A stretch of DNA of 64,000 nucleotides, from positions 23,722 through 87,721 of the forward strand of contig CAIJNL010000011.1 in assembly GCA_903822005.1 (NCBI GenBank). The letters run 5' to 3'. The position numbers were made by a program, and so were the translations under genes. Positions within the stretch are counted from its first letter, which is position 1. Every line of letters starts with the position of its first letter. The notes under the pieces were generated by a model. That model was not told the origin of the DNA, searched no databases, and saw only the letters and a list, made by a program, of their open reading frames with translations. Origin of the DNA: an uncultured Nitrospiraceae bacterium. GTDB lineage: Bacteria; Nitrospirota; Thermodesulfovibrionia; Thermodesulfovibrionales; Dissulfurispiraceae. Positions 1 to 8,995 of this stretch are shown here, in pieces.

Positions 1-785
1 AACTTTGCAAGCTTGAAGTCAAGCTTGATACCCAGTGTGCTGCCGGACATGTCGGCCTTTGCGTCTCCGTCGCCCTTGCCCTTGAATAATTCGAACGAAA
101 ACGGCTTCAGCTCGAATACGCCATTTGCAGCCTTTATGGAAGCTTTTATGTTGCTGACGATTATCTTCTTCTGCTGCAGCTCCTTAGCGCTGAAACTGCC
201 TGTAAAGGCAAGCTGTTTGATCATCGCGCCTCCGGACTGCCCCATATCGAAATTCTTTATGTTCAGGTTGTAATCCCTGAGTTCGATCTTGTCCCCGGCC
301 TTCTTGTCAAGATACACGAGCGAACCGTCAATGATATTGAAAGACTCTACTATGAATGCTGTTGCGGCCGCGCCCTTCGCGTCCTTTTTCTCTTCTTTCT
401 TTGCAGTCTCTTTGTCAGTTTCTTCGAAATTGAATTTTCCGTTTGTGTCTTTTACGATATTGATCACCGGATTATCAAGGTCACAGCGGCTCACCTTGAT
501 CTCTTTATGGAGCAGGGGCATCAACTCTACCCCTATGGTCAGCTTTTTGAGCCCCACGATCTGGCCCTGCTTGTTCGAAATGTGGATGTCGCTCACAGAA
601 ACACCAATAGGCATTAGAGATATGCTTATCTTGCCGTTTATCTTCAGTTCCAATCCAGTGGCATCATGTGCCGCTGTCTCGATCTTCGGCTTGTAAGAAT
701 TCACATCGATCAGCGATACAGCCGCCACCACACCAATAATTATCAGTGCCACAAGAATGCCTAATGCAATAAGAATTTTTTTCAT
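1..785 (-). CDS. AsmA family protein, N-terminal part (runs off the window)
   Basis: The reverse strand is open from an ATG at 785 to the window edge, about 261 residues with no stop, so the gene is truncated. It starts with one hydrophobic helix (about residues 4-26, preceded by MKK) and continues with the AsmA-type start 'DVNSYKPKIETAAHDATGLEL' region and repeated beta-strand-rich segments. A Lys/Glu/Ala-rich linker lies near residues 125-140. A good ribosome site (GGGAGGG) precedes the ATG. AsmA-like proteins are anchored in the inner membrane and project into the periplasm; in this family roles in outer-membrane lipid transport are known. It lies 56 bp downstream of pgeF on the same strand, so co-transcription is likely. 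The coding strand is clear; the family call is by pattern. Confidence 0.8.
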   Translation of the reverse strand, partial: MKKILIALGILVALIIIGVVAAVSLIDVNSYKPKIETAAHDATGLELKINGKISISLMPIGVSVSDIHISNKQGQIVGLKKLTIGVELMPLLHKEIKVSRCDLDNPVINIVKDTNGKFNFEETDKETAKKEEKKDAKGAAATAFIVESFNIIDGSLVYLDKKAGDKIELRDYNLNIKNFDMGQSGGAMIKQLAFTGSFSAKELQQKKIIVSNIKASIKAANGVFELKPFSFELFKGKGDGDAKADMSGSTLGIKLDFKLAK

Positions 786-841
786 CGTCCCTCCCATATA
801 TGCCTCCTAATCACTCTGGATTATTAATGCCTTAATTATAA

Positions 842-1549
842 TCATAACAAGCTTCGGTCGATACTCAAAAAAGCGTACTGCCTGCCTGCAGCGCCCTTTG
901 AATACCTGTATGAATAATATTTGTCCGGCAGGCAATGAGTGCATTCTTCCGACATCCAGATATTCCCAGGAAGAACACCATCGGCCATCGCCTGCAGTCT
1001 GTTGGCAGAGGGCAGATCAATATAATGTTTATCTCCTCGCGATTGGGCATAATCCCCCTTGCCGGTTGCCTTTGAGACAGCATCCACCACCTCATCGCCC
1101 ACCTGATAGCAGCTGCCCCTGACGGCCGGTCCAACGGCCATTACAATGTCTTCCGGAGACGACCCAAAACGGTCGCGAAAAACAGCAATGGTTTTTCTGA
1201 CTATACCTTCAGCTGTGCCGCGCCAGCCCGCATGCACTGCCCCAGCAACCTGTTTTTTCATGTCATACATGAGTATCGGCACGCAATCCGCAACCTGGAC
1301 CCCGATAGCAAGGCCTTCCCGGTTTGTTACCACAGAATCGGCTATCCGCGGTTCGAGTTCATAATCCAGGACAATGATATTGGCGGTATGCTTCTGCACC
1401 GGGAGGTAAATAGCCTCGGCCTGCAGTTGCCCTTTGAGCGTGTCGGGATCGGCATTAAAGGTCCGTGTGGTAAAAAAAGCGTTGACCGGAAGCCCTTTGA
1501 AAATATCGGGAATGATCTTCTCAGGAATCATCCTTCTGGTCCCATGCAT
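842..1549 (-). CDS. pgeF: Peptidoglycan editing factor PgeF (YfiH/YlmD, laccase-domain protein)
   Basis: 235 residues, the usual length for the family formerly called multicopper polyphenol oxidoreductases. Seen motifs are ADCVPIL (Cys 89), HAGWRGT (His 106) and GPAVRGSCYQVG (Cys 147), the conserved His/Cys metal and active-site positions, plus the C-terminal CTHC region. Members are purine-nucleoside-processing enzymes, and E. coli YfiH corrects wrongly placed L-Ser in peptidoglycan precursors. The ATG lies one base past the nnr stop (TGA at 1551-1553), so translation is probably coupled. A second in-frame ATG six codons later (MIPEK) also follows a purine-rich stretch, and the start could be there. 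Confidence 0.9.
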   Translation of the reverse strand: MHGTRRMIPEKIIPDIFKGLPVNAFFTTRTFNADPDTLKGQLQAEAIYLPVQKHTANIIVLDYELEPRIADSVVTNREGLAIGVQVADCVPILMYDMKKQVAGAVHAGWRGTAEGIVRKTIAVFRDRFGSSPEDIVMAVGPAVRGSCYQVGDEVVDAVSKATGKGDYAQSRGDKHYIDLPSANRLQAMADGVLPGNIWMSEECTHCLPDKYYSYRYSKGAAGRQYAFLSIDRSLL

Positions 1550-1550
1550 G

Positions 1551-3104
1551 TCATTTCAGAGACAGGAATGCTGCGGGCAGGGCCTCAATAATGTCCGAGG
1601 CTATGAGCGATTGCTCACCCTTCTCTTTTGCCGCACTATCACCCGCAAGCCCATGCAGGCAGACGCCGCAGACCGAGGCGTCAATCGCGGGCATTCCCTG
1701 CCCGGCCAGGGATGCAATAATGCCAGTAAGCACATCACCAGAGCCCGCCGTGGCCATACCGGGATTGCCTGTGGTATTGATATAAGCCTTGCCTTCAGGC
1801 GCTGCAACAACAGTAGGCACTCCCTTCAGGACCACATAGACGCCGGTTTCAGCCGAAAAAGAGAGTGCCATGTTTATCCTGTCTCGCTCTATATCTGATA
1901 TTTTAATTTCTGACTTTCTTTTCCCGGAAACCGACTGGTTCAGCAGTCTCGCCATCTCCCCGGGATGCGGGGTTATGATTACAGGAGATTTCGCCCTGCT
2001 TAAGACATCACGGCTCCCTTCAATGGAGTTAAGCCCGTCAGCGTCTATAACGATCGGAACTGTGGATGAAAGAACAAGACCGTTCACTATTTTATTGGTC
2101 GCTGCAGACACACCGATGCCGGGTCCGAACGCAATAACATCAGCATGCCGCCACGCAAAATCCAGAATGACTTTCAGGGACTTTTTATCAAGAGTCCCGT
2201 CGCCTTTGTCAGGCAGCGGCAGGGTCATCTCCTCTGTCACCCTGCCCTGCACAGCATCCATAAGTGATTCGGGCATGCCGATAGTCACCAGCCCCGATCC
2301 GGACCTCAGGCATGCCCTTGCGGTCATCAGTGCCGCTCCGGTCTTTCCCCTTGAACCTGCGATAACAAGAACATGCCCGTAATCACCCTTGTAAGAGTTG
2401 CGAGCCCTTTCCGGTATCAGAGCCGCTACCGATTGCCAGTGAATTAATCCAGCCCCTATATTTTCAGACTCGATAAGTTCCTCCGGAAACCCGATGTCCT
2501 CAACATAGAGAGAGCCGGTACAACCGGCCCCCGGATAGAGGAAATGGCCCCTCTTTGGCAGGCCGAAGGTAACCGTATAATCAGCATTTACTGCCTCGCC
2601 AAGAATCTCTCCGGTGTCGGATGAAATGCCTGAGGCTATGTCTACAGATACGACGGGCGATGCCGATTCATTAATAAACCTGATGGCATTTGCCAGATCT
2701 CCCGCTACCGGTTTGCTCAGGCCTGTCCCGAAGATTGCATCTATCACAAAGGCATCCTGAAGATCGGAATTATCAAGAATCTTGCGGAATTCAACAGGCA
2801 CGCCGGCCTTTTCAGCTTTTTCAAGCTGGAGGCTGCAGTCATGACTAAGTTTATCCGCCTCCGCAAGCATAATTACATTCACGGTATGACCTTCGTTGCG
2901 GAGGTTAATGGCCGCTACCAGACCGTCACCGCCATTGTTGCCGCCCCCGCAAAGGACAAGCGCCCTCTTGCCGGGAAAGAGTTCCATTGACTTTGCCGCA
3001 ACAGCCGCCCCGGCCCGTTCCATAAGCAGACTTCCAGCCACGCCATACTCTTCAATGGTTCGCCTGTCAATATCTCTCATCTCGGCAGCGGTAGCTACCT
3101 TCAT
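1551..3104 (-). CDS. nnr: Bifunctional NAD(P)H-hydrate repair enzyme Nnr (epimerase + ADP/ATP-dependent dehydratase)
   Basis: 517 residues, the length of the fused bacterial form. The N-terminal YjeF_N/NnrE domain (about 1-215) carries GGGNNGGDG near residue 53 and interconverts R- and S-NAD(P)HX. The C-terminal ribokinase-like NnrD domain (about 225-515) has KGDYGHVLVIAGSRGKTGAA and, from residue 446, GNPGMATAGSGDVLTG, the nucleotide- and substrate-binding signature that dehydrates S-NAD(P)HX. The ATG at 3104 is preceded by GAGGTG at good spacing. It heads the nnr-pgeF-asmA block and is divergent from the binding-protein operon starting at 3282. The product is a cytoplasmic house-keeping enzyme. 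Confidence 0.95.
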   Translation of the reverse strand: MKVATAAEMRDIDRRTIEEYGVAGSLLMERAGAAVAAKSMELFPGKRALVLCGGGNNGGDGLVAAINLRNEGHTVNVIMLAEADKLSHDCSLQLEKAEKAGVPVEFRKILDNSDLQDAFVIDAIFGTGLSKPVAGDLANAIRFINESASPVVSVDIASGISSDTGEILGEAVNADYTVTFGLPKRGHFLYPGAGCTGSLYVEDIGFPEELIESENIGAGLIHWQSVAALIPERARNSYKGDYGHVLVIAGSRGKTGAALMTARACLRSGSGLVTIGMPESLMDAVQGRVTEEMTLPLPDKGDGTLDKKSLKVILDFAWRHADVIAFGPGIGVSAATNKIVNGLVLSSTVPIVIDADGLNSIEGSRDVLSRAKSPVIITPHPGEMARLLNQSVSGKRKSEIKISDIERDRINMALSFSAETGVYVVLKGVPTVVAAPEGKAYINTTGNPGMATAGSGDVLTGIIASLAGQGMPAIDASVCGVCLHGLAGDSAAKEKGEQSLIASDIIEALPAAFLSLK

Positions 3105-3170
3105 GAAACACCTCGACTTGTGTGTAATGGCTCCTGCATAAGCGTAAGTTTACCAGAAAATTGTGAAGGG

Positions 3171-3219
3171 GGCAAAGACTTAGCATTCAGCCGTAATTAT
3201 GATACTATTAGTATATGGC
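3171..3219 (+). repeat. Upstream repeat copy 1, likely promoter of the binding-protein operon
   Basis: A 49-bp segment starting GGCAAAGACTTAGCATTC and ending GTATATGGC lies in the divergent gap between nnr and the first binding-protein gene. It is repeated almost exactly at 5458-5508. It contains AT-rich -10-like words (TATGAT, GATACT) but no clear -35 box. Its conservation upstream of two paralogs suggests that it carries the promoter or operator. Confidence 0.6.
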
Positions 3220-3281
3220 TTTCATTATGACGATCATGCACGCTTCAGCCAAATGCTTATCGGTCCAGGAGGCATTCTCGA

Positions 3282-4325
3282 GTGACTAGTTCCGGTATGA
3301 AAACATACAACCATAATAACTCATGCCTGCTTTCAGGACATCATCTTATATTAATACTGTTGATCAGCCTCACCTTTGGTCTTGCAGCCTGCAATAAAAC
3401 GGAAACAGCGACCGGGCCGCGCGAGAAGATGACCATTGCGTACTGGACCGGTCCGAGTGCAGCGCTTGTCCAGATCGCCTTCGCGAAAAACTACTTTACG
3501 GAGGAGGGCCTGGAAGCAACTCCCCAGCCGCATCCCTTCGGTAAAATTGCCCTCGGTGCTGTCCTCGACGGGAATGCTGATATAGCAACAGTTGCCGATA
3601 CGCCAATAGTTCTTGCCGTCACGGGCGGCAAGCCGATATATGTCCTCGCCGTTATCCAGACTGCGAACAGGAATGAAGCGATAATTGCAAGCCGGGATCG
3701 CGGCATTGCCAGGCCCTCGGATCTTAAAGGAAAACGTATTGGCGTTACATCAGGCACCAACAGTGATTTTTTTGCCTATTCTTTTCTTACGGCGAATGGT
3801 ATAGATCTATCACAGGTCAAAGTCATTGACTTGAGGCCTGATGAGATGCTCTATGCCCTTAGCAAGGGAAAGGTCGACGCTGTCTCAACCTGGAATCCGA
3901 ACCTGCAGCTTATCCGGAAGACTTTAGGAAGCAGGGTGACAATCTTTTACAATGAAGCTGTCTATACAGAAACTTTCTGCCTTGCTGCTAAGCAGGATTT
4001 CGTCAAGGCCCATCCTGAGGCCATTAAAAAAGTCCTCAGGGCGCTTGTCAGGGCCGAGTCATTCGTGAATAAGGAGCAGGACGAGTCGCGGCGTATTGTC
4101 TCTGAATCCAGCAAAATTGACAAAGCGTTGCTTGACGAGACCTGGAGCGCATATAGTTTTAAGGTCGCACTCAATCAGTCGTTGCTGGTAACGCTTGAAG
4201 ACACTACCAGATGGGCCTTGATGCGAAAACTGGCCATCGGCAAAGGCGTGCCCAACTATCTCGATTTCATCTATTTAACCGGGTTGCAGGCAGTCAGGCC
4301 AGAGGCGGTCAGCATAATCAGGTAA
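3282..4325 (+). CDS. Substrate-binding lipoprotein, NMT1/SsuA-like (paralog 1 of 3)
   Basis: 347 residues. It has a lipoprotein signal: a hydrophobic stretch then GLAAC with the lipidated Cys at residue 37, followed by NKTE. The mature part is a type-2 periplasmic-binding fold of the NMT1/THI5/SsuA class: AYWTGPSAALVQIAFAKNYF, 'EEGLEATPQPH', DLKGKRIGVTSGTNSDFFAY, KVDAVSTWNP. Start choice: GTG 3282 sits 9 nt after AGGAGG; the ATG at 3297 aligns better with the paralogs (MKT...). Its stop overlaps the start of paralog 2 (TAATG). No ABC permease or ATPase gene is nearby; the operon leads to a histidine kinase, so a sensory role is more likely than uptake. The ligand is unknown; the family binds alkanesulfonates, taurine, nitrate and pyrimidine precursors. 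Confidence 0.85.
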   Translation: MTSSGMKTYNHNNSCLLSGHHLILILLISLTFGLAACNKTETATGPREKMTIAYWTGPSAALVQIAFAKNYFTEEGLEATPQPHPFGKIALGAVLDGNADIATVADTPIVLAVTGGKPIYVLAVIQTANRNEAIIASRDRGIARPSDLKGKRIGVTSGTNSDFFAYSFLTANGIDLSQVKVIDLRPDEMLYALSKGKVDAVSTWNPNLQLIRKTLGSRVTIFYNEAVYTETFCLAAKQDFVKAHPEAIKKVLRALVRAESFVNKEQDESRRIVSESSKIDKALLDETWSAYSFKVALNQSLLVTLEDTTRWALMRKLAIGKGVPNYLDFIYLTGLQAVRPEAVSIIR

Positions 4326-5362
4326 TGGAGAAGATGAAAACGGAAAGCACTAAAACATTATGTTTTCTTACCGGAATAATACTGCCGGCAGTCCTGCTGA
4401 TCGCCATGCTGCTTTGTCTTGCATCATGCAATAAGACTGATACAGTTACCGGATCCCGAGAAAAAGTCACTATCGTCTACACCGAGTCGGCGGGCTCAGC
4501 CCTCGTCCATATCGCTGTTGCGAAAGGTTATTTGACTGAAGAGGGACTGGATGTAACACCTCAGTCCCATGCCTTCGGTAAAACGGCGATCGAAGCTGTC
4601 ATCGGTGGAAAGGCGGATCTGGCTGTCGCCTCGGATACGGCCATCATGTTTGCCGTAATGGGAGGCCAGCGGATAACCACTCTTGCCGTCATCGCAACAT
4701 CAAACAAAAATATGGCCATTCTGGCAAGGAAAGACGACGGGCTTTCCCGTCCCGCCGATCTGAGAGGAAAAACCATCGGAGTAGTCCGCGGCACCGTCAG
4801 CGATTTTTTTGCGGATGTCTTCCTGACCTCTCATGGCATCGACAGAAAACGGGTAGAGATCATAGACTTACAGCCAGACGAGATGGCTGCCGCCCTTGGC
4901 ACAGGCAAGGTGGATGCCGTTTCGATCTGGCAGCCTAATCTGATACAGCTTCAGAAGGACATTGGAAACGGGGGACAGACCTTCTTTGGTGAGGCGTTCT
5001 ATACCTTTGCCCTCGGTGTGACCGCTTCGCAGGATTTCGTCATGCAGCATCCCGAAGCCGTCAGAAAAATACTGCGGGCGCTGATCCGGGCTGAAAATTT
5101 TGCAAAAGAATATCCTGAAGAGTCGCAGCGCCTGGTGGCCAAATTCCTCAAAACAGACAAAGCCTTTATGGGCGAAATATGGGGTGTTTACGATTACCGG
5201 ATAAGCCTGAACCAGGGCTTCCTCTTTGATCTTGAAGACCAGTCGCGCTGGGCCATGAAACAGAGGTTGACAGCTCAGAGGCATATGCCCAATTATCTTG
5301 ATTTCATTTATGTAAACGGGTTGCAGGCAGTCAAGCCCGAGGCCGTCAGCATAATCCGGTAG
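4325..5362 (+). CDS. Substrate-binding lipoprotein, NMT1/SsuA-like (paralog 2 of 3)
   Basis: About 345 residues from ATG 4325, which overlaps the stop of paralog 1 (TAATG); a second ATG at 4334 gives the MKT start shared with the other copies. The frame stays open upstream into paralog 1, but that extension lacks a signal and is not credible. Lipobox LASC with Cys 35, then NKTDTVTGSREK. The mature domain is the same fold as its neighbours (HIAVAKGYLTEEGLDVTPQ, DLRGKTIGVVRGTVSDFFAD, KVDAVSIWQPNL). All three copies end in nearly the same block (LQAVKPEAVSIIR), which supports tandem duplication. Substitutions around the predicted ligand cleft (GTNSD, GTVSD, GTSAD) suggest different ligands or affinities. 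Confidence 0.85.
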   Translation: MEKMKTESTKTLCFLTGIILPAVLLIAMLLCLASCNKTDTVTGSREKVTIVYTESAGSALVHIAVAKGYLTEEGLDVTPQSHAFGKTAIEAVIGGKADLAVASDTAIMFAVMGGQRITTLAVIATSNKNMAILARKDDGLSRPADLRGKTIGVVRGTVSDFFADVFLTSHGIDRKRVEIIDLQPDEMAAALGTGKVDAVSIWQPNLIQLQKDIGNGGQTFFGEAFYTFALGVTASQDFVMQHPEAVRKILRALIRAENFAKEYPEESQRLVAKFLKTDKAFMGEIWGVYDYRISLNQGFLFDLEDQSRWAMKQRLTAQRHMPNYLDFIYVNGLQAVKPEAVSIIR

Positions 5363-5457
5363 TGAAGCGCGAAGCAGGAAGGGCGGGCTTGTTAATCAGC
5401 CCATATTGCGACAGCGGCCCCTTCCAGGGCATCTGTTTATCCAGGAGGCCTGCAGGC

Positions 5458-5508
5458 GGCAAAGACTTAGCATTCCGCCTTAACTGTGATACTATTAGCA
5501 TATATGGC
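5458..5508 (+). repeat. Upstream repeat copy 2, before the third binding-protein gene
   Basis: This segment matches 3171-3219 with only a few substitutions and a 2-bp insertion. It lies in the 206-bp gap between paralogs 2 and 3. It gives paralog 3 and the downstream kinase genes their own copy of the promoter-like sequence, so they could be transcribed apart from the first two genes. Confidence 0.6.
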
Positions 5509-5568
5509 GTATTTGAAAACTATGCAGCATGTTTTGCTTATTCCGATCTGATTTTGAAGGATTGTTTT

Positions 5569-6609
5569 ATGATTGGGGCCAACATGAAAACGGAAAAACA
5601 TAAGACATCATGTATCCTTTCAGGACGAAATCTTTCTGCAATTTTGCTAATCAGCCTGTTTCTTTGTCTTTCCGCGTGCAATAAAACGGACACAGTCAAC
5701 GCGCCGCGCGAAAAAACAACGATTGCTTATTCGACCGCAAATTTCGTTCTCGTGTATATTGCTTTTGCCCGTGGTTACTTTACTGAAGAGGGACTTGATG
5801 CAACGCCGCAGCCTCATGCCTTTGGTAAACTCGCGCTCAATGCCGTTATTGAGAACAAAGCGGATTTGGCCACCGCAGCTGACACGCCGATAATGTTTGC
5901 TGTCATGAACGGCAGCAAAATCACTACCGTTGCAACAATCCAGACGACAAACCGTAATAGTGCCATCTTAGCAAGACGGGACCACGGCATTGCAAAACCG
6001 GCTGACTTCAAAGGAAAGAAAGTAGGTGTTACACTGGGAACAAGCGCAGATTTCTTTGCATATTCGTTTCTTACTGCCCATGGGATCGACATCGGCAAAG
6101 TGACACTCGTTGACATGCGGCCCACTGAGATGGCAGAGGCCCTGGCCAATGGACGGGTTGATGCGGTAGCAATATTTAATCCCGCACTGAAATTGCTGGA
6201 GAAAGAACTCGGGAAGAACGGCATAAGCTTTTTTGATGAATCCTTATACACCGAGACATTCTGCCTTGTCGCAGAACAGGGATATGTGAAGGCCCACCCG
6301 GAAACCATAAAGAAAGCACTTCGTGCACTCATCAGGGCAGAATTATTTATACAGCAGCATCCTGCGGAGGCGAAGCGCATAGTGGCTGACTTCATAAAAA
6401 TAGACAGTGCCCTGCTTGAAGAAATATGGGGTATTTTCAACTTCAGGGTAGCACTGGACCAGGCATTGCTCGTGAACCTTGAGGACCAGACACGCTGGGC
6501 CATAAAAAAGAGATTGACTGCACGCACTGACATGCCAAACTATCTTGATTATATATATATCAGCGGGTTACAGGCAGTCAAGCCAGAGGCTGTCAGGATA
6601 ATCCGGTAG
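5569..6609 (+). CDS. Substrate-binding lipoprotein, NMT1/SsuA-like (paralog 3 of 3)
   Basis: 346 residues from ATG 5569 (GAAGG about 8 nt upstream); ATG 5584 would give the MKTE start shared with paralog 2. The frame is open back to 5362, but that region holds the repeated promoter segment and encodes nothing recognisable. Lipobox LSAC with Cys 37, then NKTD. The mature part repeats the family blocks: 'IAFARGYFTEEGLDATPQ', DFKGKKVGVTLGTSADFFAY, RVDAVAIFNPAL and the C-terminal LQAVKPEAVRIIR. The kinase gene starts 12 bp after its stop, a spacing that strongly implies joint expression and, by inference, joint function as ligand receptor and sensor. Confidence 0.85.
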   Translation: MIGANMKTEKHKTSCILSGRNLSAILLISLFLCLSACNKTDTVNAPREKTTIAYSTANFVLVYIAFARGYFTEEGLDATPQPHAFGKLALNAVIENKADLATAADTPIMFAVMNGSKITTVATIQTTNRNSAILARRDHGIAKPADFKGKKVGVTLGTSADFFAYSFLTAHGIDIGKVTLVDMRPTEMAEALANGRVDAVAIFNPALKLLEKELGKNGISFFDESLYTETFCLVAEQGYVKAHPETIKKALRALIRAELFIQQHPAEAKRIVADFIKIDSALLEEIWGIFNFRVALDQALLVNLEDQTRWAIKKRLTARTDMPNYLDYIYISGLQAVKPEAVRIIR

Positions 6610-6621
6610 GGAAAGAGCATT

Positions 6622-8520
6622 ATGAAGATAAAAAACCGGCTCCGTCTCAACACGCTCATCTCCCTTGGAACGGTCATCCTCATCCTGTTTTCCCTTATCT
6701 GGTCTTTTCGGGAAATCGTCATCGCGGAGCGGAATATGGCGATCGTCGATGATATGCAGAAGGTCGCCTTTGAGAGGACGATGCTGCGGGATGAATATAT
6801 TCTGTATAAGGGAAACCGATCGAAAACCCAGTGGCATGCAAAGTCCGAAACGCTCCGTGACCTGATTGTCCAGGCTGACTCACGCTTTGACAAGGAAGAG
6901 GACAGAGCACTGCTGCGGAATGTCCGAAAGGATTTTGACCTGACTTTCGCCACCATGTCCGGTGTCATGGAGGGCAATGCAGGACTGGACCGCGGCATAA
7001 ATAAAAAGCCGGGATTCAGCGATGCGGAACAACGCATGATCAGCCAGGTTTTTTTAAAAGCATATTCCCTGATTGACAACATCACCCGGCTTCATGAATC
7101 AATCCAAAAAAAAGAGATAAACACGCGTAACAGCGGGCTGCTCATTATAATGTTTACCCTTTTATGCGGTGTCATTGCGATAATCGCAAATTCTACCCTT
7201 ATCGACTGGTCTGTTACCAAACGCATTGCATCACTCGGCAAAGGTGTCGCGCTAATCGGAGCCGGTGACCTCGATCATCGCATTGCAGTCGAGGGCGATG
7301 ACGAGCTTACCGCGCTGGCGCTCGCGAGCAATGAAATGGCTTCCAAATTGCAACAATCGTATACGTCTATGACCAATCTGGAGAAAGAGATTGAACTTCG
7401 AAAGCGGGTGGAAGAAGACTTGCAGGCGAGCGAAACCAGACTGAGCGAAGCCCAGAAAATGGCCCAATTGGGTTACTGGATCTGGGATGTGAGGACCGGC
7501 AATGTCGAATGGTCGGATGAAGTATATACTATCTTCCATCTCGACCCTGACAAATTTACTCCCCACATCGACTTAATCCTGGCATTGTCACCGTGGCCCG
7601 AAAATCAGGCCCGCGACAAGGAGTTGATGCGGAAGACGATGGAGTCGCGCGAAAAGGGCGAGTACGAACAAAAATTTCTCCGTCCGGACGGGAGCATCGG
7701 ATACTACTACTCGACCTTCCAGGGCAAGTATGATGAAGATGGCAGTCTCACTTCCATTGTCGGGACGGTGCTGGATATCACTGAGCGCAAAAAAGCAGAG
7801 GCAATACTGGCGGCCACAATGGCGGACCTTAAACGCTCAAACGAAGAACTGCAGCAGTTCGCATACGTCGCCTCGCATGATCTGCAGGAACCGCTGCGCA
7901 TGGTTTCGAGTTATACCCAGCTTTTGGCCGATCGCTATAAAGGCCGGCTGGATGAACGGGCCGACAAATATATAGAATATGCAGTTGACGGAGCGGTGCG
8001 CATGCAGAGACTCATAAACGATCTGCTCGATTTCTCGCGAGTCGGAACGCGCGCCATGCCAATTGAGACAACAGATTGCAATGCAGTGCTGAAAGAGGCG
8101 CTTGGCAACCTTGCCGCAATGATTGATGAGCACCGGGCAATAATCACACATGAAGCACTTCCATCTGTACATGCGGATGCATCACAACTCGTGCTGGTTT
8201 TTCAAAATCTCATCTCTAATGCCGTCAAATTCCATGGAGTTGACTTGCCAAATGTCCATGTGTCAGCTCAGGACCAGGGGCCAGAATGGGTATTCTCGAT
8301 AAAGGACAATGGATTAGGAATCGACCAGAAATACGCGGACAAAATATTCCTGCTTTTTCAGCGCCTTCATACCCGGCAGGAGTATCCCGGCACCGGTATG
8401 GGCCTGGCCATATGCAAAAGGATAATACAACGCCACGGCGGAAGGCTTTGGTTTGAGTCTGTGCCCGGCGGTGGCTCTACATTTTTTTTCACAATTCCCA
8501 AATACCCAAATATAATATAA
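6622..8520 (+). CDS. Membrane sensor histidine kinase: periplasmic helical domain, HAMP, PAS, Cph1-type kinase core
   Basis: 632 residues. TM1 about 10-29; an extracytoplasmic mostly helical sensor about 30-172; TM2 about 173-195; HAMP about 196-247; coiled coil; PAS/PAC about 275-392 ending in [13 protein letters not shown]; HisKA with phospho-acceptor His 419 in the [11 protein letters not shown] motif typical of cyanobacterial-phytochrome-like kinases; HATPase_c with NLISNAVKF (N-box), DNGLGI and [10 protein letters not shown]. All catalytic motifs are intact. It sits between the three binding-lipoprotein genes and an Rcp1-like receiver gene. I infer that liganded lipoproteins touch the periplasmic domain and that the kinase phosphorylates the next gene's product. 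Confidence 0.9.
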   Translation: MKIKNRLRLNTLISLGTVILILFSLIWSFREIVIAERNMAIVDDMQKVAFERTMLRDEYILYKGNRSKTQWHAKSETLRDLIVQADSRFDKEEDRALLRNVRKDFDLTFATMSGVMEGNAGLDRGINKKPGFSDAEQRMISQVFLKAYSLIDNITRLHESIQKKEINTRNSGLLIIMFTLLCGVIAIIANSTLIDWSVTKRIASLGKGVALIGAGDLDHRIAVEGDDELTALALASNEMASKLQQSYTSMTNLEKEIELRKRVEEDLQASETRLSEAQKMAQLGYWIWDVRTGNVEWSDEVYTIFHLDPDKFTPHIDLILALSPWPENQARDKELMRKTMESREKGEYEQKFLRPDGSIGYYYSTFQGKYDEDGSLTSIVGTVLDITERKKAEAILAATMADLKRSNEELQQFAYVASHDLQEPLRMVSSYTQLLADRYKGRLDERADKYIEYAVDGAVRMQRLINDLLDFSRVGTRAMPIETTDCNAVLKEALGNLAAMIDEHRAIITHEALPSVHADASQLVLVFQNLISNAVKFHGVDLPNVHVSAQDQGPEWVFSIKDNGLGIDQKYADKIFLLFQRLHTRQEYPGTGMGLAICKRIIQRHGGRLWFESVPGGGSTFFFTIPKYPNII

Positions 8521-8536
8521 CCAGGAGGAAAAAACC

Positions 8537-8995
8537 ATGCTTGGAGTCCGCGCCTTTAAACCCATTGATATTCTGCTTGTAGAGGACAGTGCGGGTGATA
8601 TTGATCTTGCCAAAGCGGCCTTTGAAGACTGCAAGATAAATAACGTGCTGCACGTAGTCACTGATGGAGAAGCTGCCCTCGAATTCCTTAGGCGCGCAGG
8701 GAAATACAAAACAGTTCCGCGTCCCGATCTTATACTGCTTGACCTCAACCTGCCCAAAAAAGACGGCAGGGAAGTGCTTGCCGAGGTCAAAACAGATGAG
8801 GACCTGAAGCGGATTCCTGTAGTTGTATTGACAAGCTCAAGCTCCGAAGCGGACATCCTGAAGTCCTACAATTTGCATGCGAACTGCTTTATCACAAAGC
8901 CGATTGACCTGCTGCAGTTTATAAATGTGATCAAGTCCATAGAGGACTTCTGGCTGACCATCGTCAAACTCCCTAACGGAGAAGGCAGGAAATGA
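8537..8995 (+). CDS. Stand-alone response regulator receiver, Rcp1-like
   Basis: 152 residues with a receiver domain only. Acidic pocket in '[13 protein letters not shown]', phospho-acceptor Asp 69 in [13 protein letters not shown], Thr/Ser in [10 protein letters not shown] and Lys in FITKPID. The extra segment [16 protein letters not shown] is typical of the Rcp1 group that pairs with phytochrome-type kinases, which matches the kinase just upstream. AGGAGG lies 9 nt before the ATG. No DNA-binding or enzymatic output domain is present, so it must relay phosphate or act by protein contact. Its TGA overlaps the ATG of the hybrid kinase (ATGA). Confidence 0.92.
   Translation: MLGVRAFKPIDILLVEDSAGDIDLAKAAFEDCKINNVLHVVTDGEAALEFLRRAGKYKTVPRPDLILLDLNLPKKDGREVLAEVKTDEDLKRIPVVVLTSSSSEADILKSYNLHANCFITKPIDLLQFINVIKSIEDFWLTIVKLPNGEGRK

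Noticed and set aside
13..696. Two plus-strand open frames at the left end
   Set aside because: The reverse strand is continuously open and encodes a good AsmA-type protein with a ribosome site; the plus frames are its shadow.
1434..1898. Long plus-strand open frame across the pgeF/nnr junction
   Set aside because: It is antisense to two clear enzyme genes, has no ribosome site and no recognisable protein pattern.
4211..4324. Upstream extension of the second binding-protein frame
   Set aside because: It overlaps the end of paralog 1 and would bury the lipoprotein signal; the start at 4325/4334 gives a proper signal.
5362..5568. Upstream extension of the third binding-protein frame
   Set aside because: It crosses the duplicated promoter segment and lacks a signal peptide.
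5814..6533. 239-codon minus-strand frame inside paralog 3
   Set aside because: Antisense to a well-supported lipoprotein; its composition is the mirror of that gene.
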